This document shows positions 16,181 through 30,368 of a DNA stretch of 64,000 nucleotides, one piece after another. The notes under the pieces were generated by a model that did not search any database, was not told the origin of the DNA, and worked only from the letters and a program-made list of their open reading frames with translations. The translations under genes and the position numbers were made by a program. Origin of the DNA: Anoplopoma fimbria (lineage: Eukaryota > Chordata > Actinopteri > Perciformes > Anoplopomatidae). The stretch's first letter is position 1. Each line of letters begins with the position of its first letter. The stretch lies in assembly GCF_027596085.1 (NCBI RefSeq), contig NC_072469.1, positions 21,104,781 to 21,168,780 of the forward strand. Direction: 5' to 3'.

Positions 16181-17552
16181 TGTGTGCGTGTGTCATAGTC
16201 TGTTCTGTTAACCGCTTCAAACATACCCCTTATGTTGCAGTGAAGGAGAACTCACTCCATACAAGTATTTTTGTTTTTTGCGGATATTGGCTGAAACAGT
16301 TTGTCCTTGTCTTGATGGGACAAGTCAAGAAGTCAAAATTTCTTCCACAACTGACCAGATTTAAGTTTTGAGAGTGTTCGATGAGGACACGGTGACAGTG
16401 CATGCATATGGCGCCTGTGACAGCCCTCCCCTATTTGCAAAGAATTCAGTCCAGCATAGATGAGAGAATGCATTCCAGCAGTATGCGTGTACAGTGTATG
16501 AGGTGGTGTGGCTTTCGTTGTATGTTTTATCCAAGGTCTAATCATACTTTTTCTCTGTTAAGATACATATAACAGGGCTTTTGCCCTTGGCTGGTACACT
16601 GAAAAATGTGTTTTGTGTCATTTTGACTAAACGGCACAATAGCTCGACTGTGTTTGGATGATGACAATTCAGGAATTCATACAAGTATGTGGATGTTTAT
16701 ACAAGGATAAAGGGCTACAGTTTTTTTTCAAACTGCTTTGGCCCAGTCAGTGTAGTGTGTGTGTGTGTTACCTAAAAGTAATTCTCTGCCTTAACACATT
16801 GTATAATACAGCTATAGCAACAGGTGTGTGACAGAGTAATGCCCAGCCTGTCACATGGTTTGGAAGCAGTCTCCACATTAACGTCTTGCTCTCTTGCCTT
16901 GCCAGTTGTTATCTATCAGTCTGGGCTCCACTCACTCAGCCCTGTAATTTCCTTCACACGAACCTGTTTCTCTATATTGTTGTTCAGCTCTTTTTGGTCG
17001 CCCACCCCATGTTCAATCCGTGTCTGTGATTCCATAAAACAAACCAAAGTGTTTTCTATTGCAGTTGGAGACAAGCCTCTCATCTTGTAATCACTGACTT
17101 TTGCCCTGTGATAGGCTTGCTTTGTTGCGTCACCTGAGTGATACTGTAATCATTTGACCCTTGTTCTGCAGCATACGCTGCCAGTTCTTTGGTTGTTGAA
17201 TGTCACTGTTGGCCTAATATGATAGTCTGTTAATGAGTTGTTTGTACTGCCGACCCACTAATGAAGAATTCATTTACGTCTTTGTATTTATGGCAGACAT
17301 GCTTTGTCATTTATGCAGACTTTTCATATCTGTCGTTATGAGTGTTATGAGACACGGTTGAAAATTGAACTAGAGCAGAGCTTGTTTTTCTGGCCTGTTG
17401 TTGTTGTTGTTGTTGTTGTTAAGGCATTAAAGATTTCTTTACAAGTGAACTTATTTCAAGCTTGTAACCATGGCTCCACTGGAATCATAAGCTGTTTTAG
17501 AAGAATGATAAACTCTCCTCTAGATGTTTAAACTCATTTAATGCTGTAAAGA

Positions 17553-17700
17553 TTTGTCAGTTAATCGATTAGTCCTACAATTCATCGCTTTTGTCAAATT
17601 TGAAGCTTAAATGCCAGATTTTCTGGTTGTAGGTTCAATTTTTTCATATCTTGTCTTCTTGTATAGTGTAATATCTTTGGGGCTAGGAGTGTGTATAATC
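17553..17700 (+). repeat. Diverged dispersed repeat
   Basis: GTCAGTTAATCGATTAGTCC and the following text with TTTTCTGGTTGTAGG and AATATCTTTGGGG resemble a widespread fish repeat in which these words occur in the same order. The copy is decayed and its ends are unclear. Confidence 0.4.
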
Positions 17701-20700
17701 ATGAGCCCTAATACATTACTGTATCCTTATTTGAATATTCTTATCAAAATACTTATTAAGAAGTCAATCTCACTCTAAAAAAATACTGTTTTGGAAAATA
17801 TTTGATGTTAATGCAGTTTAGAAATGTGACACATAACCAATCTAAAGAACATTTCTGTTCCAATTTAGCACAAATCCCCTTTTTAAAACAGCACGTTTTA
17901 CTAGTTAACTACTCCGTCTCCTCTTGTTTCCACACACTTCTCGTAGCGGACAACATTAAGTTGACTCATTTGAACCAGGCTGGAAAATGACATCCCTGTC
18001 TCTGCCGCTTAGTACATCCAGCTCCTGAACAACACCATACCCCTCTGTCTCATACAGGCTCTTTTAATGTGTGTACTCCTGGGATCCTTTTTAAAAGCAG
18101 TGTCAAATGACAACATCCAGAGCTGGCAGGAATCTGGGCTTTCATAAAGATGTTGCAAAGTATTTCTGCCCTTGCTCAAAATCTGTATATTCCACTCAAA
18201 GACCGAATGTTAGGACAAAACTGAAAGGGTTGCTTTGAATTATGAGCATTTTTCTGTCTTTACGTTTTTCAAATTTTCAAAGACGCCAAACTGGAAGATA
18301 GACTTTGGCAGGCAGGTTAAGCGCTAACAGCGGCTCCTCGTCAAGTTTAGCTGTAACGGATCAGACTACGTCGTGTTATCTGTCCATCACATGCCGTAAG
18401 TTTATTCTTGACATGATGCACCGCTCCCCCTGGTATCTGTTTGCCTTGTCTCACTGGGCATCTCACCCTGCTGTCTCTGCGTTGGTGTAGTCATGGAAAC
18501 AGCAGTGTGACAGGTCCTGGGTGGGCGTGAGGGATGAGCTGTGGGGAAATGGCCAGGTTTTTTTTTTTTTTTTTTTTTACAGAACAGGGAGGAGAGGAGG
18601 GGGAAACAGCGGGAGGAGAGACGTCAGAAGCGAGGCGGAGATGGGTGATGGAAAGCTGAGAGGGCTTCGACATGGAAGAGGAGGAGCCGGCTTATTTACT
18701 CCCTCTCTGCTTCAAGGCGTGTTGTCATTGTGTTGCTTGGCTGACCTCAAACCAGCCTTCCCCCTCTATCTGTGCTAAGAGTAGGTCCTGTCTTGATAAC
18801 AGCAGCATGCACAGGATCTTTTATTGGTTTAATCGTAAAACTGAAATGATCCAAGTACAGTGCTTGTCATGAAATAGTTATAACAATGAAGAGAAGGGTT
18901 GTTGTCAGATATAAGCTAATTTACCGGGTTTGTTCAGGATAAACTGAAGAGATACTCGTGATGTCAGTTCTTTTGTTTATAAAATTGAGCCCAACCTCTC
19001 TTCTCTAACTTGCACCTTTTTTAGTTTGCACCCATTCTGTGGCAATCAGGAGGTCCAATCTGCAGTGAATGGCCATGGAAGAGTACTCTTTTCAAAAGAA
19101 CTATTCAGGAACATTTAAGCTCAATATTGGCAAACAAATGCACTGTTGAAGTGTCCTTGGCTTGTCTGTGATAATTTTCCAGATGGAGGAGTTCGCTGTG
19201 GCAGTCGGTTTGTGTTAGAGTGATATGGCTAGTTATTTTAATACCGTAATGTCTTTAAAGGAAAACAGAGTTTTTGTAACATCACACCATGGGCTGCCCT
19301 CGTGCTCCGCTCCCATGGAGACTCCACCGGGGCTCCAAGGATCTGGAGGCTCACGGGCAGTCCAATGATTTCCACGGTCCGCGCTCCTCCACTTATGTAG
19401 GTCAGCTACAGCAAAGTGCATATTGATCCCAGAGCTAAATGATATTGTGGTGTCTACTGCTCATTGCGAAGAAGGTGCCCTCAGCCCGTTTGGCTTGAAC
19501 AGAGGAGACAGCAGAGGTCACATGACTGTGTGACAATGCTTCCGCAGCTGTTTTCCCTTTTTGTTGTGAGGCTGGTAACGCTTAGCTGTACAATATTGTG
19601 GATCTAATAACTGTTACTACTTTTGAAACCGGCTCCTCCTTTTTGTATTCACGCTTCTTTCATAGTAATAACTGATCCGATTGTGGTAATACAATAGTAC
19701 TTATTCAAACAGAGAGGTTATAAAGTGCTTTATGGAGAGGCATAAAAACCCCCGTGTCCCCTCAAAGAATTATAAAGGTAGATCATAAAGGTGAAAGATT
19801 TTATCCTCTTAATTGATTCCTTGGCAGGACAGAGTTGTATATAAAGTTAAGGGAGCGTTGTTTTGAACTCTTAATTTGTATGAGTGGGTGAGTTGCTTCC
19901 CCCCTGTCTGCCACAATGCGTTTGTGACACTGGGTGCTAGCATGTGGTTGGCACCTTTCCCACTGCCCAGGGTGGAATCCTTGGCACCGGGGGAGGGAGC
20001 GAGAACTTGGATTGAGCAAGCCGCCTGCTGGGGTTGGGTGGGTGGTCCAAAAAAAAAAAAAAAAAACATGCAGCGTGAATCTGCCCCTGAGAAAACTCTG
20101 GTACACCATCTTATCCTGGAATGGAGGTGTAACGGCAGTACAGCAGGCCGGGCTAAGGTAGTACGGAATGACATGTGGAGAGCAGCAGCATTTCTCACTC
20201 ACTCGTAATAAACCAGAGGAATGCGGGGATTTGGTTTTTTTTTTAGGCTTTTCCTCTCTGTACACATTGTGAGGGTCATACTCCGACCAGCACGATCCCC
20301 CCCCCCCCTCTCTCATTCGCTCTCTCTCTACCTCTCGTTCGCTGCTGACTCAGCAGTGTTCCCTTAGTGACCTATAATATGGTTTTGCTTGCTTTATCTT
20401 TACTGTTTTCAGCAGGATAGGGAATCTCCTTAGCTGACCTGTGTTTCCCACCCATACTGTACGGTTCAGGAACACTGTAGGTTAACATTATGGCTAAATT
20501 AAGCACAGCCCCCCCATCAGCGGAAGTACTTGTTTTCCCTTTTATTAATCACAAGAGCATAAAATGTTGCACAGGTTCATGAGCCTCGTACCATGCCCCG
20601 TTAACTCCCGCAATTAACCACAAAATGGCGAGTGAAACGACCAGTATGAATAAGTGGACATGGTGGGCATTTAAATGAGCTCTACATTAAGTGACTTGAT

Positions 20701-23700
20701 GGACATGCAGCTTTAACAAGTGATCTAGCCATAGTTTTCTCAATTAATAATTATGACGCATCACAAATGACTAGGTATTAGTAGCTATAAAAATGAAAAT
20801 GAAAAGATGTTCTGTAAATTAGAGAGGTGGCGATGAGGGGTTGACACCAGATGTGTTATTGTTTGGTCCTAGTTATCGCATGACGAGGGAGAGTGGATGT
20901 GTCAGATACAATTAGACTGTCGGCGCTCGGATTTGTTTCAGGTTTTTAATTTTTTATAGATAATGAATTTAAGACGCTTAAGTCGGGCAAACATGGAAGG
21001 TTCAGCTTTGTGACCAACTCCGAGAAATAAGAAAGGACAATATCATCCAAATGTAACAGTAATCTGTCATGGGTTTCTGGATATCAGTGGACTTTTATAG
21101 CATGGACTGAATGAAGACTGAACAGACACTACCTGCTAGTATGATAAATATATTGTTGGGATTAAGCTTTCTTAGGATGATCATAAATAGATGAAATACT
21201 GCAGGTCTTGTCTTTTTTTTAATTATTTTTTTTATGTGGGATAGAGGGGGAAAGAAAGCTTTTTTTCCCACCTTCTCCAAGCAGTGAACAGGTATTACAA
21301 ATGTTATAGAAATTGAGATGTCACTAAAAAGCCAGCTCTTTTTATTACATGGGTAACGATGGTGACTGTTAGTCAGTTAAAGTCCATTTTTGTCTTTGTT
21401 AACACGGTGAGTAATTCCTGGTGTCGAGTTTTTAGAAAGAGTATGTTTAACCTTTTCCCTTTCATTCTTTTTGTATTTGTGAAATACCGACATAAAAGGT
21501 CATTATGTTTGATTTTTATATATTCAAGAACTTAAATTCTGAATAATTTATTCCCCTCCTCTAACAGAACAACAAAATTACCTATATCTGTCCCACAATG
21601 CGTGTGTGGTATGCGTTTGTTTGCATGTCAAAATGCTTCCATTCGTGCTTTTACTCCAGAGATTTGTGGTTTTGGCACCTGATGTGGGCCGTCAAAACAA
21701 AACCGCCTCCCATCTGATCTGGCAGTGGAGTGCAAAACAAAGGCATTCATTGGATAAGAGATTACACAGGAGAGACAGAACCATGACGTTAAACCGATGC
21801 TCCACAGAAGCTGTTGGACAATATCTAAAAGTTCTTGACTCTTAGTAGTAATGAAGGAATTTGCTCATCTTGCATATCACCATATGGTGTATCTATCCTA
21901 TCCTTACATGGTCAGCATTAATATTTAGACAATAAACCAGAAGTGGTTGGCTGGTTGCAGCAACACTGATTTGGACACTTTCCGTCCCATTTTAGTCACA
22001 ATAGTGAACTTGTGATTAGTGTCACAGTAGTTAAACCAAACTGCTTAAGTTGTAAATCGTATCCCGGTACTGTGTGTTTTTGTCCAAACCACAGGGATTT
22101 CCCCAAGGATATGGATTAGTCAGCCAGTGGGAAAAAGTATCCAGCTTGGTATGTGTGGAGGCAAGCCTCTAGCACATTCCCATGTCCCCATTGTTCCATT
22201 TTATGGAATATGTAGTGTATTGTTGTAAAGGAAAATTAGGCTTCTTGTGGTTTTTTTTAGCCCACACAGTCTATAAATAACTTTGGATATTTAAACCATG
22301 CCTATACCTGACTGATCAAAACTTTTGATTCCTTAGACCTAATTGATTATTTCTTGAAACCTTCACTGTGAGATATATCAAGACATGCCACGATGATGTT
22401 TAATGTATCGTTTAATTAGAAACATCGATGGACTCTTATTTAAAGGTAATAAAGAATATGATTTTAAGTGGAACATGTCTTTAATCCCAAACCTATGTTT
22501 TGTTATTAAGTTATTTATAGAATAAGTCTATGCAAAAAAACCAACTATAAGATAACAAAACATTTGAATGACTTTACTCAAGTCAGGTAAGTCTCCTAGA
22601 ACTCGACTTCTAGTAATCTTTATCATTCTTATCTTCACAATCACCATTGATGTAGCATCTTCAGTGGACTTTTTAATGCTTACTCTGCAGTTGCTGCCAC
22701 CAAATATACCACTAATATTTGCAAAACTGATTACAACCCGACACACCCTCTCATCTGACACACATTCATAAAGAGCATGTTGGACAAATGTGGCAATCTT
22801 TTTTTTTTTTTTTTTAATCATTTCACAATCTTTTAAAGCGACCGCTTGTGGTCATTAAATACGCTTTGCAAATCCCAACTTGTTAGTTAAAACTTGTATA
22901 TAAATCCAAAAAGATTATAATAAAGTAGCCGGCTGGACTTCAGTTAGAATCTGTTCGGCCGGCAGCCGGGGCTTATGGGAATTTCTGCTATACCGACACG
23001 CGAGGGATGCGCAAGACAGGCAGGACACCCAGCCAGATATGCCACTGTGTCTGACATGAAGACCAGAGTCCTGTTTGACTTGGCAGGCTTTAATCGCTGG
23101 TCAGTGGCTAGATAAAGTGGAAGCAGAGGGAGTGTCCTTGTCATTTGTATAATATCTTATTCTGGAGACATCCCAACATATTTACTCTATGGGTGTTATT
23201 ATTATCATATATAGCTGTTATTAGGGACCCCGTCAGTGACTGGCTTTTTCTAAGTAAAGGTTAAATAGCCGTTGTTGTACGGTCTGCCTGTGTTTCAGCG
23301 GGGGACTGTGTAAATGGAGGGAGTGACAGAGAGAGAGAGAGGGAGGGAAGGCTGCTTCTCTTTGCTCTTTGCTCTGTCTGGTCCAATTACATGTCCTACT
23401 GTCAGAGCAGCAGCGCTCTTAATCAGGTAATGCCGGGGTTTAAAGTCATCCCCTGAAACGGGCTCTACAGATTATAACCCTTCTCACACGTCGGTTCAAT
23501 AAGCAGACAAACACTACGAACTTCTCTCTCTGTCCTCTCCACTGGCTTCCTAATTTAAATCTGCTACGATCTGCTTTTATTTAGATGTATTTTTTTGCAG
23601 ATTCTTCAGTTACTGTATGTGCGCTTGCTCTGAGTCTGAGCACTGGCCTGTCACATTGTCTCAGCCACTTGCTGATAAAGTGACATAGTTGTGTCAGCTG

Positions 23701-26700
23701 ATCTGCTCTTCCCCTCCCCCTCCCTGCTAACATGGCACCTCCTTATCCCGAGTCTGCCCCCACTGTATAGCCTCAGGCCTCCACGGGAACTAATTCCACA
23801 CAAACTGTGACAAGCAATAAAAGATGGTGGACAAACACACATACAGGGGCACAATAGATATGCATTTGACATGCAGACGAGTCACAAGACGAGCTTCAAA
23901 TCTTAAAAGCATGCCGTTTGTACACGCATTGATCTTTCTGCTCACGCCCCTTCTCACTCTCTAACTCTGCATTCCCATGGCTCTGTGAGCTAGTAGCTAC
24001 ATACATTGGCTTTCTCTTGTCATTATGACTCACCATTTTTTACTACACAATTTATGAGCCTCATTTGGTACGTACACGTGTGTTTACGGTCCCTGAGGTC
24101 ACAGCTGAAGAAAATCACTGTTATTTGAGCAACAGGTGTGACGACACCTGACACCTGGTTGCATCTGCAGCCCATTGAAATCTGTTTAAAAAAATCAGTG
24201 CCAAAGGGTAATAAATACTTTTTTATGTGAGGATATCTAATGATGTCACCAAGGCTACAGGATTTTTAGTCAAAATAGTACAGATCTTTAGCAGCCCTCA
24301 TCTTCGTAACCCTCTTTACGTTAATAGTGAAAGAAGATATTCAAATTCCCTTTTTTAGTTTTTCTGATTTATGTTTAACTAAAGTTTGACTTTTGACTTT
24401 TTGTTTACTTTTAAACATTATACAATTAAAATATTTTTGTATTGGCTTAATGAGTCAAAGTTCATTCATGTATTATTATGCGTTCAAAAGCTGAAAGACT
24501 AGTTATGGGCCTTTGTGCAGACACTGTTTTTGTTTACACGTCAAAATGGCCATGCTCTGATGCAGTCAGGAGTAGAACTGCATACATTTTCAAATACTGT
24601 TGCGTTATAAAGAAGTGTCGATGGATACTATACATATTGTTTTGTATAAGTTTAGCAGCCACGATGTTGCACACATTGTTATGGACGCGTGCAGCCACTT
24701 TCCCAGTAAGTCCCCACAACATCAATGGGTTTAGCTGCGAGGATGTCAGGTGTTTGTCTGACTGGCATTCTCTGTCAGGATTTCCGTCAGTGTGTTGCAA
24801 GCCTGGTACAACATTAATAGTGACTTTCTGGTTCAGAGAGAGAGAAGACGCGTGTCATGAGCCATGAGTATGAAGTTAGCAGTAACGTTTATAGCAGTGA
24901 ACCTAACGGCTACAACTATGAACAAAGACCCAAAACAAGTTCCCCTGGCATGCTTGCCACCTGCTGATTTAAAGAGAAGGGGGTTAGCCAACAGCGGCCC
25001 AGGCTCACTTAAAGTGGGCCGACCTTTTAAGATGAACCAGCTATTCTCATTTTAGTGACGAGCCGTTGTGTTTGTTTAAATATTTTGTTTAAATATGTTT
25101 AATGTTAAGCTGATGGCATTAATTATGGTCGAAATTCTTATTGTCGGATAACAGATAAATGGTTAATTATTAACACCCCTAATGACAATGCTTCCACTTT
25201 CAGATTAAAAGAAAGTTTCATGGGAAGGGTAGATTTTATAGGTCAAATATAAGGTCCAGTCACTTTCAGGTTAAACATAAAAGAGTAGTTAGTCTTGTTC
25301 TTGGGCTTACCAACACATAACTGAGGCAGAACGTTTTAGATTAGTATAGCAAGTGCCATGGCCAGTCTATGCGTTTAAACCCGCTGCTTATAAAACAATA
25401 CTTCTTATCCTTTTAAGCTGTCACAAGTCCCAGTTGTGGCAAAACATGTATACTTTGAGGAAATCTTTGTGTGGCAGAATAATCAGATTATGTGATTTAC
25501 AACACCTCACAGTTGCTCCTATATGGACCAAAATCTATTGATTATTGGTTAGGATGAAGGTCTTGACCAGACCTTGGTGTAACTAGAGCTAAACAGCCAG
25601 GTGTTTTCATTAGGAGAGACATCTGCCTTGATTCTTATTGAATTGAAGGCCATCAGTGGGCCACTCAAAAGGCACCAAGTAGCGGCTCCATTGGCATTTA
25701 GCCTTTTGGTGACCTGGCCATAATGGTCAATTTCTAGCACATGAACCATCTACCCTTTTGTGCTATCTCAACCTCATTAGCCGGATCATTAGCATTGTTA
25801 GTTCAGCATGTTTGACAAAAGCCTTTTACTCAGATGGAGCCCATTGCCAACTATGGGAGGAAGAAGGGATTACAGCTACACCCAAGGTTTGGCTTCAGGC
25901 AGGGTTTCTGCTCACCTCCCATGATCAATCCGCTGCTTTCAAAAGAAATGCCAATTACCTTAATGACAGTTTACCACGGTCAAAGCTGCATGAACTTGGA
26001 AATCTGTTGTAGTCATTCAGTCACTCAGTTTATATCATTTTTCTGTTCTGTTTTACGGTTTCCCAATTAACTTCATGATTTTGGTTTTGGGCTGAATAAT
26101 GACACTTCCTATTACCAGTTACAGTTTAAATGGCTGCACTCTGTTTAATAGGAGCTTGAACCTTTAACCCGATGACCTTTGACCTCCTTTTAAATACCAA
26201 CGGGTGGGTGGACTGTGAATGACATGCCCCCATGATTCCGTGTCAGGTTCTGGAGAAGGTGTTTATGTTTACCGTCTTTAATCTATCTTTGTGACTTTTC
26301 ATCTTTTTGTATTGAGTTTTTATTTTTCGGAACGGGCTTCACTTTAATTTGCAAGTAGCTGCATTGATTGTGTCACGCCAGTATTCAAGGTAACATGAAA
26401 CTCACTTAATGTTGCTGCTGAAGCTCAGTGACAGTCTTGGCAGGCTGGTGTGTTTTTGTTTAGGTTACACCATGTGTCACTCAACACTTCTGTGCCAAGT
26501 GTAGCTCCTCAAGTCTTTTCTGAGGAGTCCTTGTGGTGTTCCAGTGTGTCTCAATGATTCCCACACTAGCATGCAGGCATATGTGCATGCATACTTCTGA
26601 TGTGACTTGCCACTGGTCTTTGATCACACCACTTGAGTTCACCAGCGGGTTCCTGCCCCTGATATCACAGGAAGAGGTGGCATGGCTCAGCTGGTCTAAT

Positions 26701-28116
26701 GTGTGAGAGGCAGTTTGGTTTTATACTGTAAACATTGCTCATACTGACTCGCCTGGAACATTAAACTCACCTTTTAAAAGTATGTTAATCGATAGCACAG
26801 GCTAACACAGCAACAGTCAGTAACGGGGAGGGATGTGACTGAATGTACAAATGCCTCAGTATCGCTTGCTCAACAATCTTTTTCTGTGTTGCATGATAAC
26901 TACCTTTTGATGAAATACTTTCTGTTGTATCGCTGATTAATTTTATGAAAGGAAATCACTATCATTAAGTGGGTCTCCTAACCAATTATATGCCTAAACA
27001 AAGAAAAGACTCATCGCCTGGTAATCAACTGTCGGCTGGAAGTTGTTTTGATCCAGTTTGGCAATTTAAAAATGATTACTTTTAAACTAGCTCAATGGAG
27101 TGTTTTCACACTTCTGCCTTATTCTGTCACTCAGTCCACAGATCAAGGGCTGGGCTGAGACCGAGCATGTGACGGCAATAAAGTTCAGAGGAAATTCCTC
27201 AAAAGGATGAGAACTGAGAGTCATGCAGAAAAGTGAAAAGTAAAAGAGGAAGGTGGAGTTGAGAAATGCAGTTAGTTATGAAAACGCATTTAAAAATACG
27301 AGACATATCACCTATTTTATACTTTTACATACTTGATGTTTAATCCTATTTAGATTTTTAAAAAAGGGAGTTTTTCATGTTAAAGCTACATGTGGATACC
27401 TTCCCTGACTCATCACAGATTTCTGCTATGTGAGTGAAATGTGTGCAGCCGTTCAGAATAGTGAATATCACCTTTCTGCATGGCTTCTAGCTGTGGCCTT
27501 GTGAAAGGTTCAATAGGGGAAGTGGTTTACTCTCCAGTTATGTCAGCACATGACATCACGTGAGTGCATTCCTCAGCTGGTTCACTTTGGCAGGTATTTG
27601 GGAGAAATCACCCAGGCCAAAAGGGGCTGGCTGGCTCTCCCTTCATCGGGCTTCATGTAGTACGAGACGGGCACTGCCACAGAGGCCTTTCACGGGAGCT
27701 TTTTCCATCATAGCCAAATAGCCTAGCAGAGTCCTTTTTTTTTTTTTTTTTCTTTTTTTTTTTATAGTTACCAGTTGCATTTTCTAATTATCCAAATGGG
27801 AATATGATTAAAATTGAAACTTTTCTCCTGTCTAATTAATTGTGCTTGATGATTAAAAAGACACACTGTGTTCCACGATGTAATGGGCTTTGAGGTCCCT
27901 AAAGAGATGAAAAGACTTGCAGCTCCCGCTAACTTAATGCAAATAGTTAGCACCAGATACGATGACTTTTTTGAGAGTTTGAAGCACATTAACAGTTAAC
28001 TTAAATTAGTGGTTTGACGTTTTGGTTCGCATACTTTAGCTTTGTATTGTGTTGACTGATTACACTCCTACTTATAATACAAAAGTACAGCATTTTGTGA
28101 TGAAGTAACTGTTTTC

Positions 28117-28236
28117 TTTCTAATTAGCTATTTTGTGTATGTTTATGTATTGAAACTTTCTAATTAGCTATTTTGTGTATGTTTATGTATTGAAACTTTC
28201 TAATTAGCTATTTTGTGTATGCTTATGTATTGAAAC
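28117..28236. repeat. 40-bp tandem repeat, three copies
   Basis: Three adjacent units starting TTTCTAATTAGCTATTTTGT and ending TATTGAAAC, with period 40. The third copy differs from the others by one base, so the duplication is recent. Confidence 0.9.
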
Positions 28237-28397
28237 TCATGAGTCAGTAAACCCTACTCAGTGGGGCTTGGCTGTGAGAACTCTCACTATGATTTGACTT
28301 TTATGCTGTAATGTAGCATTACTTTGTTTTGATCATTTTTCTATGCAGATTGCGGGTAGGAGTTCACAGTAGTTTTGCGCAAATTAAAGATTAAACA

Positions 28398-28401
<4 letters not shown>

Positions 28402-28432
<31 letters not shown>
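28402..28432. repeat. (GT)n microsatellite
   Basis: About 14 GT units followed by GAGT variants near the end of ncoa2 intron 1. Confidence 0.85.
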
Positions 28433-28433
<1 letters not shown>

Positions 28434-28509
28434 TGTGAGTGTGAGACTTACTATGGGATTATTGTTTTCAAAATATATATACCTTTTTTGAAGCATTGTT
28501 ATTCACGAA

Positions 28510-28610
28510 AAATATCACTTTGGACCAAACCATTAATCCAGACAATAATCAGTACATGAATCGATTATGAAAACAATTGTTACTTGTAGGCCTGAAATAC
28601 ATTCTTATAT
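28510..28610 (+). repeat. Fragment of the same diverged repeat as 17553-17700
   Basis: The words ATCGATTATGAAAACAATTG and TTACTTGTAGGCCTGAA resemble the right end of the ATCGATTA-containing fish repeat. It is an end fragment only, and the assignment is from memory. Confidence 0.3.
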
Positions 28611-28776
28611 CTTATCTTGTAATTATGTAACTATTAGAGTGCAAAAATGGCACAGTATATTGCACAGTACTTAGAGCCATTCCTTTTAATATACACAGTA
28701 TTACCTTTTGTAATGAGACTTGTACTGATTTACACCATGAACTCTACATGCTAATTTCTACTTTTGTTTCTTTCAG

Positions 28777-28862
28777 CAGGGAGACGTGGATGATGCTTAG
28801 AGGTTTCCCGGCATTACCGTCTTGCAGCAATGGCCTGAGGGACTCTCTGGACTGAAACCAAG
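28777..28862 (+). other. ncoa2: ncoa2 untranslated exon 2
   Basis: It is bounded by a strong pyrimidine tract with acceptor TTTCAG and a donor ACCAAG/GTGAGA. A second AG three bases downstream (CAGCAG) could serve as an alternative acceptor. The 86-base exon has ATGs whose frames stop inside it, as expected for a 5'UTR exon. It is assigned to ncoa2 by strand, position and splice-site quality, since the first coding exon also begins with a splice acceptor. Confidence 0.65.
28790..28855 (+). CDS. Upstream ORF 2 of ncoa2 (21 codons)
   Basis: Two consecutive ATGs (28790 and 28793) open a 21-codon frame that ends at TGA 28853-28855, inside untranslated exon 2. A further ATG-GCC-TGA minimal frame lies within it in another register. 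Such frames would be expected to lower initiation at the main ncoa2 start. No peptide function is implied. Confidence 0.35.
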   Translation: MMLRGFPALPSCSNGLRDSLD

Positions 28863-30368
28863 GTGAGAAGCACAGCCAACTCTCCGTTTACACAACTGTA
28901 CTATGCAATGTATCAAATCCAGCCCAAACAAACAAAGTCCAATTGTACAAATGATGCAAACATGTACTTATTTTAGATCATTAAGAAACAAGCTTCAACT
29001 TGTGTGTCCGCGAAAACAATCCCATGTGTCCCTCCTGCAGTGGTGGTTTTATTGGCTTGTATCTCCAGCTGGGATAACTGCTCCGTGTATATGGTTTGTA
29101 TTCTAGGACGTTTGTGGCTGATTTGTCTTTTTTTCAAGTAGGAGCTTTGATGTGAAAATCTCCAGGCATTTCCCACTGCCATCAGATAAGCAACAAAGTG
29201 AGAACTTTGATTACTGGTCAGAATTAAGTTTTGAACAATTATTTTATTAATACAGGCATAGAGTCTGATTAATTCTCTGCCACATTTCCTCGAAGCTCTT
29301 GCCTTCTTCTTTGTGCCTAGTAATATCCAGATTCAGCCCCTTTTGTCAAAGTTAGAGCTATCTGATCCAAAAGTCCCGTTGGTCTGCAGTATTCATCCAT
29401 CATGTGCAAATAAAAGCTTCACTCTTTCAACCACCATTGTTTCTGTGAGGTTGTGTTACTTACTTTAGAGGTTACAGTTCAGATAGTGTTGGCTAGAATG
29501 GGTCTTTTAGGGTTACTTCATTGCCAGCGCTTCTTACAAAACCATATTTGAGCGGGCTCAAAATAATAGTTTTTATTAGCGAGCTTGGTTGCAGTTAGAT
29601 AAAATGGACTTTGGTTCATTAATGTATTTAGCGTTTGTGTTGTTGTATCAGAATATGTTCACCTTTTTTGTGGTCAAGTGCAATTTCATGCCATAAAAAA
29701 AAATACAGACGTTTAAATGTGTTCTAATGTCAGCAGCATCACTTTAGAGGCATAGTGAACCTGAAAAATGTTATTTTAAAAAATTCCTTCCAATTTTGTT
29801 TAAATCATCTATAGGCTCTTAGTGTGTAGAGATCATTCATTGAAATAGTTTCTGTTCAGAGAAGCATTTCCAATGTTTTAACAGATCACAACGAGGTGTT
29901 TGACACCTAGAAAACCCAGAGCCAGGGTCCAAAATTAACTTTTTGCAAAGGTGGCTGGTTGATGAAAACATGTACTGGCCAGGCAGATTTTTATACCAGC
30001 CAAAAATAGTAATAGACTATGTGTTTTTTTTATTCTGTAGTAGCATGACAGTTTACTCTTAAAGCTAAATCTGTCCTTCTGCTGGTGAAAAGAGTCATTC
30101 CTTAGGAGTTGTGACGGGCACACAGAGAGGTCCACAGACAGACAGGGCCGGACGGCCGGTAAAAACTTTATAGATTTTTTGACGGCCCACTGATGCGCCG
30201 CTCCACTGGGATTTGTCCCGGCACGCAAGTACACCACTGGATTGAAGTGACGGTAATCTCTGTAAGCAGACTCTACATATATTACTCTATACGTTAAAGA
30301 AATAGACCGGCTCGCCTCACTATTGGCCAGCTGTATTCATCTCTCGCCTTTCCCAATCATAACTGGCA

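Larger units (their letters stand above)
14169..28776 (+). other. ncoa2: ncoa2 intron 1 (14.6 kb)
   Basis: A long intron between the two untranslated exons. Its first kilobase is GC-rich and carries two (CA)n tracts, a poly(A) and a poly(T) run, and then a (GT)n tract. A dispersed fish repeat lies at about 15880-16180. A diverged repeat lies near 17553-17700, and its relative near 28510-28610. A 40-bp triple repeat is at 28117-28236. The rest is ordinary AT-rich intron. No internal gene is supported on either strand. Confidence 0.75.

Noticed and set aside
26685..26750. tRNA-like words (GGCTCAGCTGGTCTAATG)
   Set aside because: An A-box-like word is present, but there is no B box and no cloverleaf, so no tRNA is supported.
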